Assembly: GCA_023362775.1 (NCBI GenBank)
Contig: JALMGJ010000015.1
Location: forward strand, 6,119,501 to 6,183,500
From: Charina bottae
Lineage: Eukaryota; Chordata; Lepidosauria; Squamata; Charinaidae
Direction: 5' to 3'
Length of the DNA: 64,000 nucleotides
Translations under genes and position numbers: made by a program
Shown: positions 53,597 to 63,815 of the stretch, one piece after another
Layout: each line of letters starts with the position of its first letter
Numbering within the stretch: position 1 is the stretch's first letter
The notes under the pieces: generated by a model
Seen by the model: only the letters and a program-made list of their open reading frames with translations
Told to the model about the DNA's origin: nothing
Databases searched by the model: none

Positions 53597-53917
53597 GTGC
53601 CTTGGACTGCAAGAAGATCAAACCAGTCCATACTCCAGGAAATAAAGCCAGACTGCTCACTAGAGGGAATGATATTAAAGGCAAAACTGAAGTACTTTGG
53701 CCACATAATGAGAAGACAGGATACCCTGGAGAAGAAGCTGATGCTGGGGAAAGTGGAATGCAAAAGGAAGAGGGGCCGACCAAGGGCAAGATGGATGGAT
53801 GATATTCTGGAGGGGACGGGCTCGACCTTGGGGGAGCTGGGGGTGGCGACGGCCGACAGGAAGCTCTGGCGTGGGCTGGTCCATGAAGTCACGAAGAGTC
53901 GGAAGCGACTGAACTAA
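53597..53917 (+). pseudogene. BovB reverse-transcriptase C-terminal fragment
   Basis: 106 codons to the natural stop. The ordered blocks are PWTARRSNQSIL, SLEGMILKAKLKYFGHIMRR, LMLGKVECKRKRGRPRARWM, DILEGTGSTLGELG and RKLWRGLVHEVTKSRKRLN, the canonical end of the BovB/RTE-clade ORF2 protein. The endonuclease and catalytic RT motifs lie upstream and are absent. The open frame implies a fairly young copy. BovB is known for wide horizontal spread among squamates, ruminants and others. Confidence 0.92.
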
Positions 53918-53925
53918 TAAACAAA

Positions 53926-54344
53926 TAGGACGATGAATGTAACTTTGGCAATAGCTACAAATAAAAGGTGGCTGCTTAGCTTATGCATGCTAAGTGTTCT
54001 TCGACAGGACAAAAAAATGTCCTCAACATTTGATGCTATAGTTTAGCAAGGAGAGGTAGATAAATGTACTTGGTCAATTAATAGCAGTGGGAAAGGCCTT
54101 CTGTGAAAGATTGTGAGGAGGCTCAGAAAGAAACAGGAAGAATTTTAGACATAAACACTCCTTAGACGGGAGAGGAATTTGTTAGTAGTTTACTTGAGAA
54201 GCAGAAGTTCGGCCCAGCTTGCAAGGAACCTGTGGGGGGAAAAAATCAAAATGTTCAAAGAGACACAGCTTTAAGTGTGATTGAATCCCTCTTTTCTTCT
54301 TTTGCTTTGTTCCCATCTGGTCTTGCAATCTCTTGTTTCATGTT
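53926..54344. other. Unassigned unique DNA
   Basis: No recognisable feature. Confidence 0.4.
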
Positions 54345-54430
54345 GTTCTCTTGTTTTAAATGTTTTTAACAATTTGTAAACCACCCTGAGTTGCTGCGAG
54401 TCAGGCGGCATATACATTTAATAAATAATT
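54345..54430 (+). mobile_element. LINE 3' tail remnant
   Basis: AATTTGTAAACCACCCTGAG, then GCGAGTCAGGCGGCATATAC, TTAATAAATAA, a CR1-type tail followed by (GAT)n at 54432. Confidence 0.6.
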
Positions 54431-54431
54431 A

Positions 54432-54432
54432 C

Positions 54433-54474
<42 letters not shown>
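54432..54474. repeat. (GAT)n microsatellite
   Basis: About 14 units, directly following a LINE tail. Confidence 0.96.
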
Positions 54475-54528
54475 ACTCACGGATACAAGAGAGCTGGAGA
54501 TTCCTATCACAGTTTCTAAGATTCTATA

Positions 54529-54862
54529 AAAGGTAAAGGTTCCCCCTGCACATTTATGCAGTTGTGTCCAACTCTAGGGGCTGGTGCTCATCTCCACTTC
54601 TTAGCCGAAGAGCCAGCATTGTCCGAAGACACTTCCGCGGTCATGTGGCCAGCATGACGCACGCGGAACACTGTTACCATCCCACGGAAGTGGTACCTAT
54701 TCATCTACTTGCATTTGCATGCTTTCAAATTGCTAGGTTGGCAAGAGCTGGAGCTAGTGCGGGAGCTCACTCCGTCACGCGCGGCTAGGGATTCAAAACT
54801 CCGAACTTGCGACATTCCGATCGACAAACCTGGCGTCTTACCCACTGAGCCACCACGCCCCC
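54529..54862 (-). mobile_element. Sauria-type SINE, full length
   Basis: The exact 11-bp duplication AAGATTCTATA (54518-54528, 54863-54873). Complete head, body and tail, somewhat more diverged (GTTGTGTCCAACTCTAGG in the antisense tail). Confidence 0.93.
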
Positions 54863-54873
54863 AAGATTCTATA

Positions 54874-56124
54874 CATTACCCCTAATTCTTGCATCAAATC
54901 TCCTTATTGAAGTCAATATGATCCTTGCTTTCTTGATCATGCCTTGAGGTAGGGGCCTTGACAACTTGCCTGAAGCTGAGTAATCTGGGGTAGGAAGGAA
55001 CAGAATATTAGTTTTAAAGATTCCAGGCGAACATAGCATGCTCCAGGTATTCTATGCATCACTGCTCCTGCTTTTAGGGCTATGAATCAACACTCACAGA
55101 GTTAGAGCTGAAATTGCAACATCCCTGAAGCTCAAGTCATCTGGCCAAGATGCCTCACATAACATTCCTGGGTATTCTGTCTCTTTTTTTATATTATTTT
55201 TTCTCCATTTTGGTAATTAAATTCTGAGGCAAGTATTTTGCTGTCAGATCTAACAGCCGGGTCTTTGCCAAGCCAAGATACAAGCCTTCATGGTAGGCAG
55301 GCCTAGAAAATTGCCAAACTGCTCACCACAGAAGTACCACTGGAGAATATGGTTTTGCTAAGATGAATAACATCATTTCATAAATGTTAGGGTGCTGGTT
55401 GTGGATTTTATTTCTGGAAATTTGGTTGCTATTTGTGGAATGAGCTATTTAGGGTGGGAGAAGGAACCCTGCAAGCTTTTTAACATGAGTAGATCTTCGG
55501 GTTATAATCAAATTTTCTACTTTGAAGGCTACATCTATGTGAGATCTTTGCACAAAGTTCAGCATCAGCTCCAGACCTGTATGGCTGCACAATATTGCCT
55601 GAGTCTGAAAGTGTTATATTCTTCTATGGGATCAGGTAGAGAGAGTATTCTCAATGGTTTGAGCCCAGCAGAAGCAAAGATGGTTGCAGGTTGGCATCAA
55701 ACAGTTTTTAAGAGATTGGGAAGTAGAAACGGTAGGTAAGTGAAAAGGCTCTGGAAAATCTCTGAGGCTCTTTAAAGACTTCTGAGCAACTCTACTTCTT
55801 TTGGCACCTTGGCCATCAGGAAGTGAGTCAGATTAAAGGGGCATCTAAGGTTGCTTCCACTCCTCTGCCTCATCCACAGTATTATATAGAGAACTCAGAC
55901 CACATCATCTTCCCCTTGTCCACCCTCCTAACACTTAATCTGCTCACTGTTTGATCAAAGGGTTAGTTGTTGATGGACAACGTTAAGAAACCCACTCTCC
56001 ATTATTATTATGATCATTTTTAAAGCTGAAGAGAGGAAGATGGCTGTCTTTGTAAAACAGGATGTATCTATGGTAGCATCTCTTTCCTCCTGGGCCATCT
56101 CTGTGGGGTGCTTTTGGACTCATT
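54874..56124. other. Unassigned unique DNA
   Basis: The 115-codon frame at 55392-55739 is open but shows no recognisable domain. No repeat seen. Confidence 0.4.
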
Positions 56125-56135
56125 TGGTTATGAGG

Positions 56136-56473
56136 TAAAAAAAGGTAAAGGTTCCCCCCGCACATTTGTGCAGTCGTGTCCGACTCTAGGGGGCGGTGCT
56201 CATCTCCGTTTGTTAGCCGAAGAGCCAGCGTTGTCCGAAGATGCTTCCACGGTCATGTGGCCGCATGACGCACGCGGAACGCTGTTACCTACCCACCGAA
56301 GTGGTACCTATTCATCTACTTGCATTTGCATGCTTCGAATTGCTAGGTTGGCAAGAGCTGGGGCGAGTGCGGGAGCTCACTCCGCACGCAGGGCTAGGGA
56401 TTCGAACCTCCGAACTTGTGATCTTCCAATCGACAAGCCTGGCGTCTTACCCGCTGAGCCACCACGCCCCTTC
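56136..56473 (-). mobile_element. Sauria-type SINE, full length
   Basis: The exact 11-bp duplication TGGTTATGAGG (56125-56135, 56474-56484). The GCACGCAGGGCTAGG stretch is shared with the inverted copy at 35872, marking a subfamily. Confidence 0.94.
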
Positions 56474-56585
56474 TGGTTATGAGGAGGCCTAGGCATATCC
56501 GTGAAGATCCCCTCAAAGACATCCATCAAAAGGACAGAAGAGAAGAAGGCTCCCTGCTGCATTTCCTTCAGTACCTGTTCCAATT

Positions 56586-56990
56586 TTGTTGTTTATTCGT
56601 TCAGTCGCTTCCGACTCTTCGTGACTTCATGGACCAGCCCACGCCAGAGCTTCCTGTCGGCCGTCACCACCCCCAGCTCCCCCAAGGTCGAGCCCGTCAC
56701 CTCCAGAATATCATCCATCCATCTTGCCCTTGGTCGGCCCCTCTTCCTTTGGCCTTCCACTTTCCCTAGCATCAGCATCTTCTCCAGGGTATCCTGTCTT
56801 CTCATTATGTGGCCAAAGTACTTCAGTTTTGCCTTTAATATCATTCCCTCAAGTGAGCAGTCTGGCTTGATTTCCTGGAGTATGGACTGGTTTGATCTTC
56901 TTGCAGTCCAAGGCACTCTCAGAATTTTCCTCCAACACCACAGTTCAAAAGCATCTATCTTCCTTCGCTCAGCCTTCCTTATGGTTCAAT
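56586..56990 (-). mobile_element. BovB LINE 3' end, antisense
   Basis: The exact 10-bp duplication TGTTCCAATT (56576-56585, 56991-57000). The minus-strand frame 56593-56916 is open and equals the C-terminal RT fragment at 53597 apart from few changes, so the two copies come from a closely related source. Confidence 0.93.
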
Positions 56991-57000
56991 TGTTCCAATT

Positions 57001-57368
57001 GGTTGAACTGTAATTTGCTTTCTGAATTTTTCAAAAAAGAAGACAATTTTGCAGAAATCGTTACTGGGGACTGTGATCTTGCATTATTTAAGCAATAAGA
57101 TCATTTTACCTTTACTTTGGTAACAATCCACAGCCTCTCTGGCTTCCTAGGTTTCCATTCAATCCCAAGGGAAGTGATTAAAAGGGAATACTTCTTTTAC
57201 AAAGATAAGAGAAGCCATCTGTCCAGACATTGGGTAGATGATCCTGAAAGATTGTTTGTGTTCACTATGAATTCCTGGGCAACGTTTGCAAGGAGTTTCA
57301 AAAGAAATGGTCTGCTCAAAGGGAACAAAAATCGCAGTCTCTAGTGTTCCATTTCCCCCCTGTTCTTT
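57001..57368. other. Unassigned unique DNA
   Basis: No recognisable feature. Confidence 0.4.
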
Positions 57369-57573
57369 TGCAAGGTATTCTGGGACATGTAGTCCAATAC
57401 CCACGGAAAAAAGAGTCGGTTCCCTTACCCCTTCCCTGAGTGCGCGGTAAAAACGTTGTTAATATATGAATGTATGTATAAATATATGAATTGCAATGTT
57501 GTAAGCCGCCTAGAGTCCTCCGATAGGGAGGGGATAGGCGGGGTATAAATACGATAAATAAATAAATAAATAA
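57369..57573 (+). mobile_element. Long CR1/L2-tailed SINE, 5'-truncated
   Basis: Only the 3' 200 bp: TATTCTGGGACATGTAGTCC (exact ACTACANNTCCCA on the minus strand, 57381-57393), AGAGTCGGTTCCCTTACCCC, then GCCGCCTAGAGTCC...GGGGATAGGCGGGGTATAAA and (AAAT)n. Head absent. Confidence 0.82.
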
Positions 57574-58254
57574 ATTGCCTTTTCCCCTAAAAGCTTCATT
57601 ACTGGTGGGCAGAAGGGCCAACGGCTGCAATACTTCATGTGTTCGCTCACAGCCCTATTAGTAGGAGAACAATGCTTCTAGAGTTGGTTTATATAATTGT
57701 CAATAGCCAACCACTGGCATTTTGCTTGCAGTCAATGCAATGAAAAGAGAATAACATCACCCAGGGCACCCCAGGGGATGGGGTCAAAATGGCAGCCATG
57801 CGGACAGGGTTTGAAGCCCTGCCCCTTTTTATAAGAGTTACATATACAGCCCTCGTGTCACCTGTGCAAATAATCCAGTTGATTTAGTGAGGCAACATAG
57901 CATACAACTTGGGTTTACTTCTGTGCTCAGCTGCTGGCATGAGATGTGAGCCCTGTCAATCTTTTGGAGATCAGCGTCCAAATTAAGCACTGAAAGGCCT
58001 TAAGTGAAGCAGATAAAAAAGTACTTTCCAGCTGATTGATTTTATCATTTTGGATGAGAAATCCTTGTTGTCAATGAGCTACAGTATATATTTCACTACA
58101 AATTCCAAACAACATTTACTTCTGTTTTCCTTTACCCTCCTCACTGTTTTCCTTCTGGGCCCTATATTTTTAGATGGTAGACCTGAGTCAAGGTCTGTTT
58201 AATATAATTTCTGATCTATTTCTTTATTTGAGCTTCCTTTTTTTAATATATATA
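57574..58254. other. Unassigned DNA; half MITE
   Basis: 57772-57838 has the left arm of the GTCAAGATGGC family (GGGGTCAAAATGGCAGCCAT). Nothing else recognised. Confidence 0.4.
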
Positions 58255-58687
58255 TATATTTATCCCGCCTTTATTATTTTTATAAATAACTCAAGGTGGC
58301 GAACATACCTAACACTCCTTCTCCCTCCTATTTTCCCCACAACAACAACCCTGTGAGGTGAGGGGCTGAAAGAGAGTGACTGGCCCAAGGTCACCCAGCC
58401 AGCTTTCGTGCCTAAGGCGGGACTAGAACTCTTAGTCTCCTGGTTTGCCATTGGCTACTTCCTAGGGCTGAGAGACAGGGACTGGCCCAAGGTCACCCAG
58501 CCGGCTTTCATGCCTAAGGCGGGACTAGAACTCTCAGTCTCCTGGTTTGCCATTGGCTCCTTCCTAGGGCTGAGAGACAGGGACTGGCCTAAGGTCACCC
58601 AGCCGGCTTCCATGCCCAAGGCGGAACTAGAACTCACCATCTCCTGGTTTCTAGCCTGGAACCTTAACCACTAGACCAAACTGGCTC
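58255..58687 (-). mobile_element. tRNA-headed SINE (MIR-like) with 102-bp tandem unit, three copies
   Basis: Same element as 19689 with its tail TATCCCGCCTTTATTATTTT at low coordinates and its head (CTAGTGGTTAAGGTTCCAGG) at the high end. Unit starts 58380, 58482 and 58584 give the same exact 102-bp period, so the duplication was in the source copy or arises readily. Confidence 0.87.
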
Positions 58688-59189
58688 CTTGGGCCTCTTT
58701 GGGACTGAAAAGTGGTATAAAACCAGGGATGGTCAACTTTTTGCAGCTAGGTGTCCCTCTCACTTTGGGGAAGGCTGTAGGCATCAGTGAGTGGGGCAAT
58801 GAAGCAAAATAGATGGAAGCTAGGTTCAACATGGAGGTGAGCTGGAATTTCTCCTTCAATTCTAGAAGGTAGTTGGCGGTTGGAAGAGTACTTTTCTTTT
58901 TTAAAAAAAGAAAGTATGTTGAACTATTTTTTAGTGCCTACCTTTACAATTATTGTGCTTTATTGTGCTAAAGGGCACCACCAATTTTCAGCAATCATTG
59001 CAGAAATGAAAGGAGGGCACATCTAAACTAGCTTTACTTTCAACAAAATACACAAAGTAGTAGTGTGTGTTTAACCCGAAACATTGTACTTAACTTGAAT
59101 TTTGAATATAATAGTCCGTTCTTATGGCAGTCTGTTCTTAACTAGGAGTCGTCTGTAAACCGGGACATTCTTAAACCGGGGACCTGCTG
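58688..59189. other. Unassigned DNA
   Basis: 59085-59195 (GAGTCGTCTGTAAACCGGGA, CCGGGGACCTGCTGT) looks like the end of a short repeat, family not recognised. Confidence 0.35.
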
Positions 59190-59650
59190 TACGCAGAAAC
59201 TGCAATCGGTGCAAAATGTGGCCATCTGCAGGCTGGCAAGTGAGAACTATCTCAACCACTGGACCCTGATCCAGTACCATTCAAAGGGCTTGCTTTACCC
59301 CCAAAAGGCCTGTATAGTTTGGCTCCTGGTTTCCTTCAGACCTCTCCTTCAAAGTGGTATGCCTACAACCAGGGAAGGGATGTTCCAGGTTTATCCCTCT
59401 GAGAAATGTGTGGGGTGGGAACTAGGAAACAGCCCTTGGTGGCTCCCCATCCTTGTAAAACAGCCTCCCATGACCACCCCCACTTTTTTATTATTTATTT
59501 ATTTATTCATTTCTTTATTATTTGGATTTATCCCCGCCCATCTCTACCGTGGTAGACTCTGGGCGGTTTTTTATCCTTTCGGAAGGCAGCTAAGACGATG
59601 TTATTCCACCAGGCTTTGGAGAAGCGGTTACTTACAGCACTTACTTTTTC
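59190..59650 (+). mobile_element. CR1-group LINE RT end, with a LINE tail nested inside
   Basis: The plus strand encodes a decayed LQSVQNVAICRL start (the QNAAAR block) and, after an insert, FRKAAKTMLFHQALEK-like sequence of a CR1-type C-terminus. 59480-59563 is an antisense CR1/L2-like tail (TTTATTTATT, CCGCCCATCTCTACC...GGGCGG) interrupting it. Confidence 0.65.
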
Positions 59651-60206
59651 ATCCCTCAAATTGGGGGTGGATCATGTTGTTTGGAGTTTCTGAATGATCT
59701 GCCTTGCATGTGAATGCTGTTGCAATTTGGTTAAACGAAACAGGTCATTTTTTTTAAAAAAAATGGTGCATTTGTGGCTTGATTGTATATTCTTATAATT
59801 ATGAGTCATGGTTGATCTTGCTGGTATACAAGCACTGTAATTAATATTTATTTATTTACAAATAAAGAACATATCTCGAGGACGGGCAAAGGAGTGACAA
59901 AATGGATTTTTATCTCTGGGTGAAAGCACCCAGCTTCTTTGCCCACGCACCATGAATCCAACCCAAATCATGTTATCCTTCCGTATCATCCTGGTGTCTC
60001 CATGCTGAGCAGCTGTTTGCTCCTAAGAGTTCCTGCTTCAGAGGCAAATGCATAGCAGGCTTTTCTGCCAGGATAAATATATCCCCACCATGAGGTTTGC
60101 CACCTTCTCAACAGCTTCTGCAGCTGTGGCCAGAAAAGCGAGGTGTTATCTGCAGCAGTCAGCTAGTGGCCTCAATGATCTTTGTGTGGTGCTGTGATCA
60201 GGTTGT
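59651..60206. other. Unassigned unique DNA
   Basis: No recognisable feature. Confidence 0.4.
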
Positions 60207-60214
60207 ACTTAGAC

Positions 60215-60947
60215 CAGAGCTTTCCAAACTGTGTGTCGCGACACGTTAGTGTGTCGGCTGCAGTGTCTGGGTGTGTCGCGGCTGCTGCTGCCTCCGAGCC
60301 CTGACAGGATTCCGTGCAGGTCCTAGTGCCTGCCTGGTGCCCGGCTGCCTCCAAACCTGCTGTGATTCCGTGCAGGTCCTAGTGCCTGCCTTGTGCCTTG
60401 CTGCCTCCAATCCTGCCCTGCCAGGATTCCACGCAGATCCTAGTGCCTGCCTGGTGCCCTGCTGCCTCCAATCCTGCCCTGCCAGGATTCCACGCAGATC
60501 CTAGTGCCTGCCTTGTGCCTTGCTGCCTCCAAACCGGCCCTGCCAGGATTCCGTGCAGGTCCTAGTGCCTGCCTTGTGCCTGGCTGCCTCCAAACCTGCT
60601 GTGATTCCGCGCAGGTCCTAGTGCCTGCCTTGTGCCTTGCTGCCTCCAAACCGGCCTTGCCAGGATTCCGTGCAGGTCCTAGTGCCTGCCTGGTGCCTTG
60701 CTGCCTCCAAACCTGCTGTGATTCCATGCAGGTCCTAGTGCCTGCCTTGTGCCTTGCTGCCTCCAAACTGGCCCTGCCAGGATTCCGTGCAGGTCCTAGT
60801 GCCTGCCTTGTGCCCTGCTGCCTCCAAACCTGCTGTGATTCCATGCAGGTCATAGTGCCTGCCTTGTGCCCTGCTGTAAGAGTGTGTCGCGAAATGATGC
60901 ATGTCTAAAAAGTGTGTCACCAACATGAAAAGTTTGGAAAGCTCTTG
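60215..60947 (+). mobile_element. hAT MITE, CAGAGCTTTCC family, ten minisatellite units
   Basis: Termini CAGAGCTTTCCAAACTGTGT and AGTTTGGAAAGCTCTTG. The exact 8-bp duplication ACTTAGAC (60207-60214, 60948-60955). The interior contains ten units of about 55-62 bp (each with GTCCTAGTGCCTGCC or a variant), so the element is 733 bp against 198 and 317 for its sisters. The 134- and 137-codon frames across it are repeat artefacts. Confidence 0.94.
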
Positions 60948-60955
60948 ACTTAGAC

Positions 60956-62057
60956 AGTTAGCAGCAAGAGAGAATGAAAATGGTGGTGGTGCTTTGGTGA
61001 ACAGAGGTTGGTGTGAAAAGCAGACCATAAGTTAGGCAAAAGCTAGGAACTTGACCAGTCGGCTGAAAGTCATCTCACGAGGTATGCATGAAGAAAATAT
61101 GTTTTGTTCTGTAGGCCTGGCGCAACCACATTCTGGCTCAGAAGTTCAGTTCAGACGCGTTGTGGTTCTGACCGACCAAAACACAGAACCTCTTGATTGT
61201 CCAGGTTTCAACTAAGACAAATTTCAGATGGGTCTTGTGGTAGGAGGAGCGGGACAAGGCTGGTGTCCCATGCCCCCCTCTCCCTTTCTCTTCTGCATGG
61301 CCATGTGCCCACTCACCAATCAACTCAGCACTTCCCTTTCCCTTCCCTAATGAGCTGGGATTAAAACGTGGCGCAGCTCAACCTATCCGTGGCCACCTCT
61401 CTCTTCTCCCAATCATCTCAAAGCTTCTCTTTGTAGCCTAGGGGAGTCACCACCATCTTTGCCCTTTCCCTTTCCCTGCTGTCTCCCATCACCAATGTGA
61501 GGGCCCAGGACATGCAGGTACTGGGTTGAGGCATGTTCCAGGTCTGGGTCTCGGCAGAACACTTCGCCCTGGACATGGATCGCTTGGTCCTGGCTGTTCC
61601 ACCCATGGAGCAGTTCATGCATGCAATTATTTGCCCATTCTTAGTGTCGGGGAATACAGAGATAACTTGAAGAAGGAAGACAAGAGTGGTTAAGGAAATA
61701 TCAGCTTAGCCCTGAGAAAGAGGAGGGGGTAAGAACAAAAATCAAGATCGCTCTACCTTGATTCTCTTTATATTAAGAGGGGACAGAGGGAAACTTTCAG
61801 GCATCTGTTATTATACCCCATAATAATAGAGTTCCAGTGGTGTCTGTTTCCTGATCTGGTCTATCTTGAATGGCTTTATAGTGATCTGTTATAAAGGAAA
61901 GTATGTTTATTCATTAATATGAGATCTTTCCTGAAATGCAGTGGCCAGCAATGTTTATGTGGTTATATAATTGGCTATTTGTTTATTTGCTTGGCATTGT
62001 CTTTTCTCCAGCTGGATGATGAAACGATGTGGAACAAACTTAGATGCTGCTTCCTTC
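60956..62057. other. Unassigned DNA; LTR-like remnant at 61646-61873
   Basis: 61790-61873 (CATAATAATAGAGTTCCAGT, CTGATCTGGTCTATCTTGAA) resembles the 3' part of the CTGACA-ending LTR family. Borders unclear. The rest is unrecognised. Confidence 0.4.
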
Positions 62058-62062
62058 ATCTT

Positions 62063-62682
62063 TGCAAAGGAATGTAGAGCAGACCTTGGGGAAGGTATGA
62101 GAGAGCCCTGGGGTGGGAAAACTTTTGAGAAAAGATTACAGAGTCCTGATGCAGGGGGAAGTGTGAGAAAGAAACTCAAAAGAACCCCACCTTGATTTTC
62201 TTTGGTATAAAGTGGAACAGAGAGAAACTCAGATGGGCTTTCAAGATAGTCCTCGACTTATGACCACAATTGGGACTGGAACTTCCATTGCTAAACGAGG
62301 CAGTTGTTAAGTGAATCATGCCCAATTCTACTACCTTTTTTGCTGTGGCCATTAAGTGAATCTGCCTTCCCCCATTGACTTTGCTTGTCAGAAGCCAGCT
62401 GGGAAGGTTGCAAATGGCGATCACGTGATCCCGGGCACTGCAGCCGTTGTAAGTGAGAGCCAGTTGCCAAGTGCCTGAATTTTGATCACGTGACCGCAGG
62501 GACATGGCAACCATTGTAAGTGAGAGGACTGGTTGTAAGTCACTTTTTCAACGCCATCATAATTTGAACAGTCGCTAAACGAATGGTCGTAAGTCGAGGA
62601 CTACCTGTATTCAACTTTACAACAATAAAGAGTATTCTTGGAATCCCTACTGTGCCTGTTTCTTCTACTCAAAGAGCTGACA
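62063..62682 (+). mobile_element. Solo LTR with a MITE inside
   Basis: TGCAAAGG...GAGCTGACA with exact 5-bp duplication ATCTT (62058-62062, 62683-62687). Removing the MITE (62248-62612) leaves about 255 bp with AATAAAG near 62625, matching the 275-bp LTR at 44518. Confidence 0.85.
62248..62612 (-). mobile_element. Non-autonomous element with GTAGTCC inverted termini
   Basis: Opens GATAGTCCTCGACTTATGAC and closes GTCGTAAGTCGAGGACTACC. It is the reverse of 9210-9614. Flanks TTTCAA and ATTCAA. It lies inside the solo LTR, so it is younger than that LTR insertion. Confidence 0.8.
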
Positions 62683-62687
62683 ATCTT

Positions 62688-63260
62688 GTTCTCACACTAC
62701 CACTATGCTTTGCTCTCCCACTCTCCCTCTAATTCAGCCTCAAGACTCTTAGATTTGTCCTCCATTTGAAATATTCTCAGCTGCTTGCCATTTCTGCAGC
62801 AAGGCTGGAATTCTATCCAAGAGCAGCATATGCTGATGAAAAGTCTTCAGATGAGGGGAAAGAAAAGTCTTCGGAGAAAAATATATTTGGAGTTAAACAC
62901 TGCTTGTCAACCACTTTGTTGAAACAGAGCTGTTTTAGGAAGATGAAAGAGATCTGGTCAACGTGCTTTAAAATAACATTGGGTGTTTGTTCCAAAATGC
63001 TTGTTTGATCCACAGATGGTAGGTTCACTCTCTGAAATTGTATTTTTAGATCACCCACACAGTCCAGAAAGATACTGACATTAAGAGAAAGACATTGATA
63101 GTTAACGGGGAGATTGTGAGAATGATAAATACTTTCCAGATATTTGGTTGCCAAGAATGTAGTGGGGAAGAAATTGCAGATAATAGGCAATTCCTGGCTT
63201 GACACAATCATCTGAAAGAGCGTTTTTAAGGGAAAGGAACAGATGCCATTGTCCCAAGTT
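62688..63260. other. Unassigned unique DNA
   Basis: Antisense frame of 132 codons at 62813-63211 with no recognised domain. Confidence 0.4.
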
Positions 63261-63775
63261 TATTTATTTATTTATTTATTTTATTTAATCTTATTTATAC
63301 CCCGCCTATCCCCTCCCTACTGGAGGGCTCTAGGCGGCTTACAACATCCGTATACATTAATTTATACATCAAATTATACATCATATATTATACCCGCGCG
63401 ACAGGGAGAGAGGGAGGGAACCGGCTCTTCTGCTGAAGGCATTGGACTGCAAGTCCCAGAATGCCTCGCTCCGCGCCGGCTGCTGACGTCCAGGAAGTTG
63501 GTGTCTCCGGATCCGTCGTCCTCCGTCGTCCTCCGCCGACATCACCGCTCTTCCAGGTCTTTTTGGAATCGAGGACGACTCTCCGCTGGACGCCCGCAAA
63601 TTGCCCCACGTGAGTGGTACCCATTAATCTACTTGCTATATTAGCTTTCGAATCGCTGGGTTGGCAGAGAGCTAGGGCAAGTGACGAGAGCTCACCTCGT
63701 CACGCGGTTTCGAACTGCCAACCTTATGGTCGGCAGTCTAACGGCTCAGCGGTTTAACCCGCTGAGCCACCGCGC
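63261..63775 (-). mobile_element. Long tRNA-headed SINE with CR1/L2-like tail, full length
   Basis: Minus strand: TGGCTCAGCGGGTTAAACCG head, AGTTCGAAACCGCG B box, shared body, unique middle, tail GCCGCCTAGAGCCC...GGGATAGGCGGGGTATAAAT and (AAAT)n. The flanking CCCAAGTT is on both sides. About 515 bp. The site at 63446-63458 reads ACTGCAAGTCCCA, one change from ACTACANNTCCCA. Confidence 0.85.
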
Positions 63776-63815
63776 CCCAAGTTCTGTGCATGGAGAAGGC
63801 CTCATCCAAAGCGTT

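Larger units (their letters stand above)
53128..53925 (+). mobile_element. BovB LINE 3' end, interrupted by an L1-like insertion
   Basis: A longer BovB copy, head-to-tail after the one ending at 53120. 53128-53312 encodes the connection region ending in the AMVFPIVTYGCESWTIRKAE block. The frame resumes after the insertion at about 53566 and runs to the end of the RT and the tail GAAGTCACGAAGAGTCGGAA. Confidence 0.92.

Noticed and set aside
56501..57013. 170-codon plus-strand frame
   Set aside because: It is the antisense of a BovB RT end; the minus-strand frame carries the recognisable RT motifs.
60271..60908. 134- and 137-codon Cys/Ala-rich proteins
   Set aside because: Both frames are produced by ten tandem units inside a hAT MITE.
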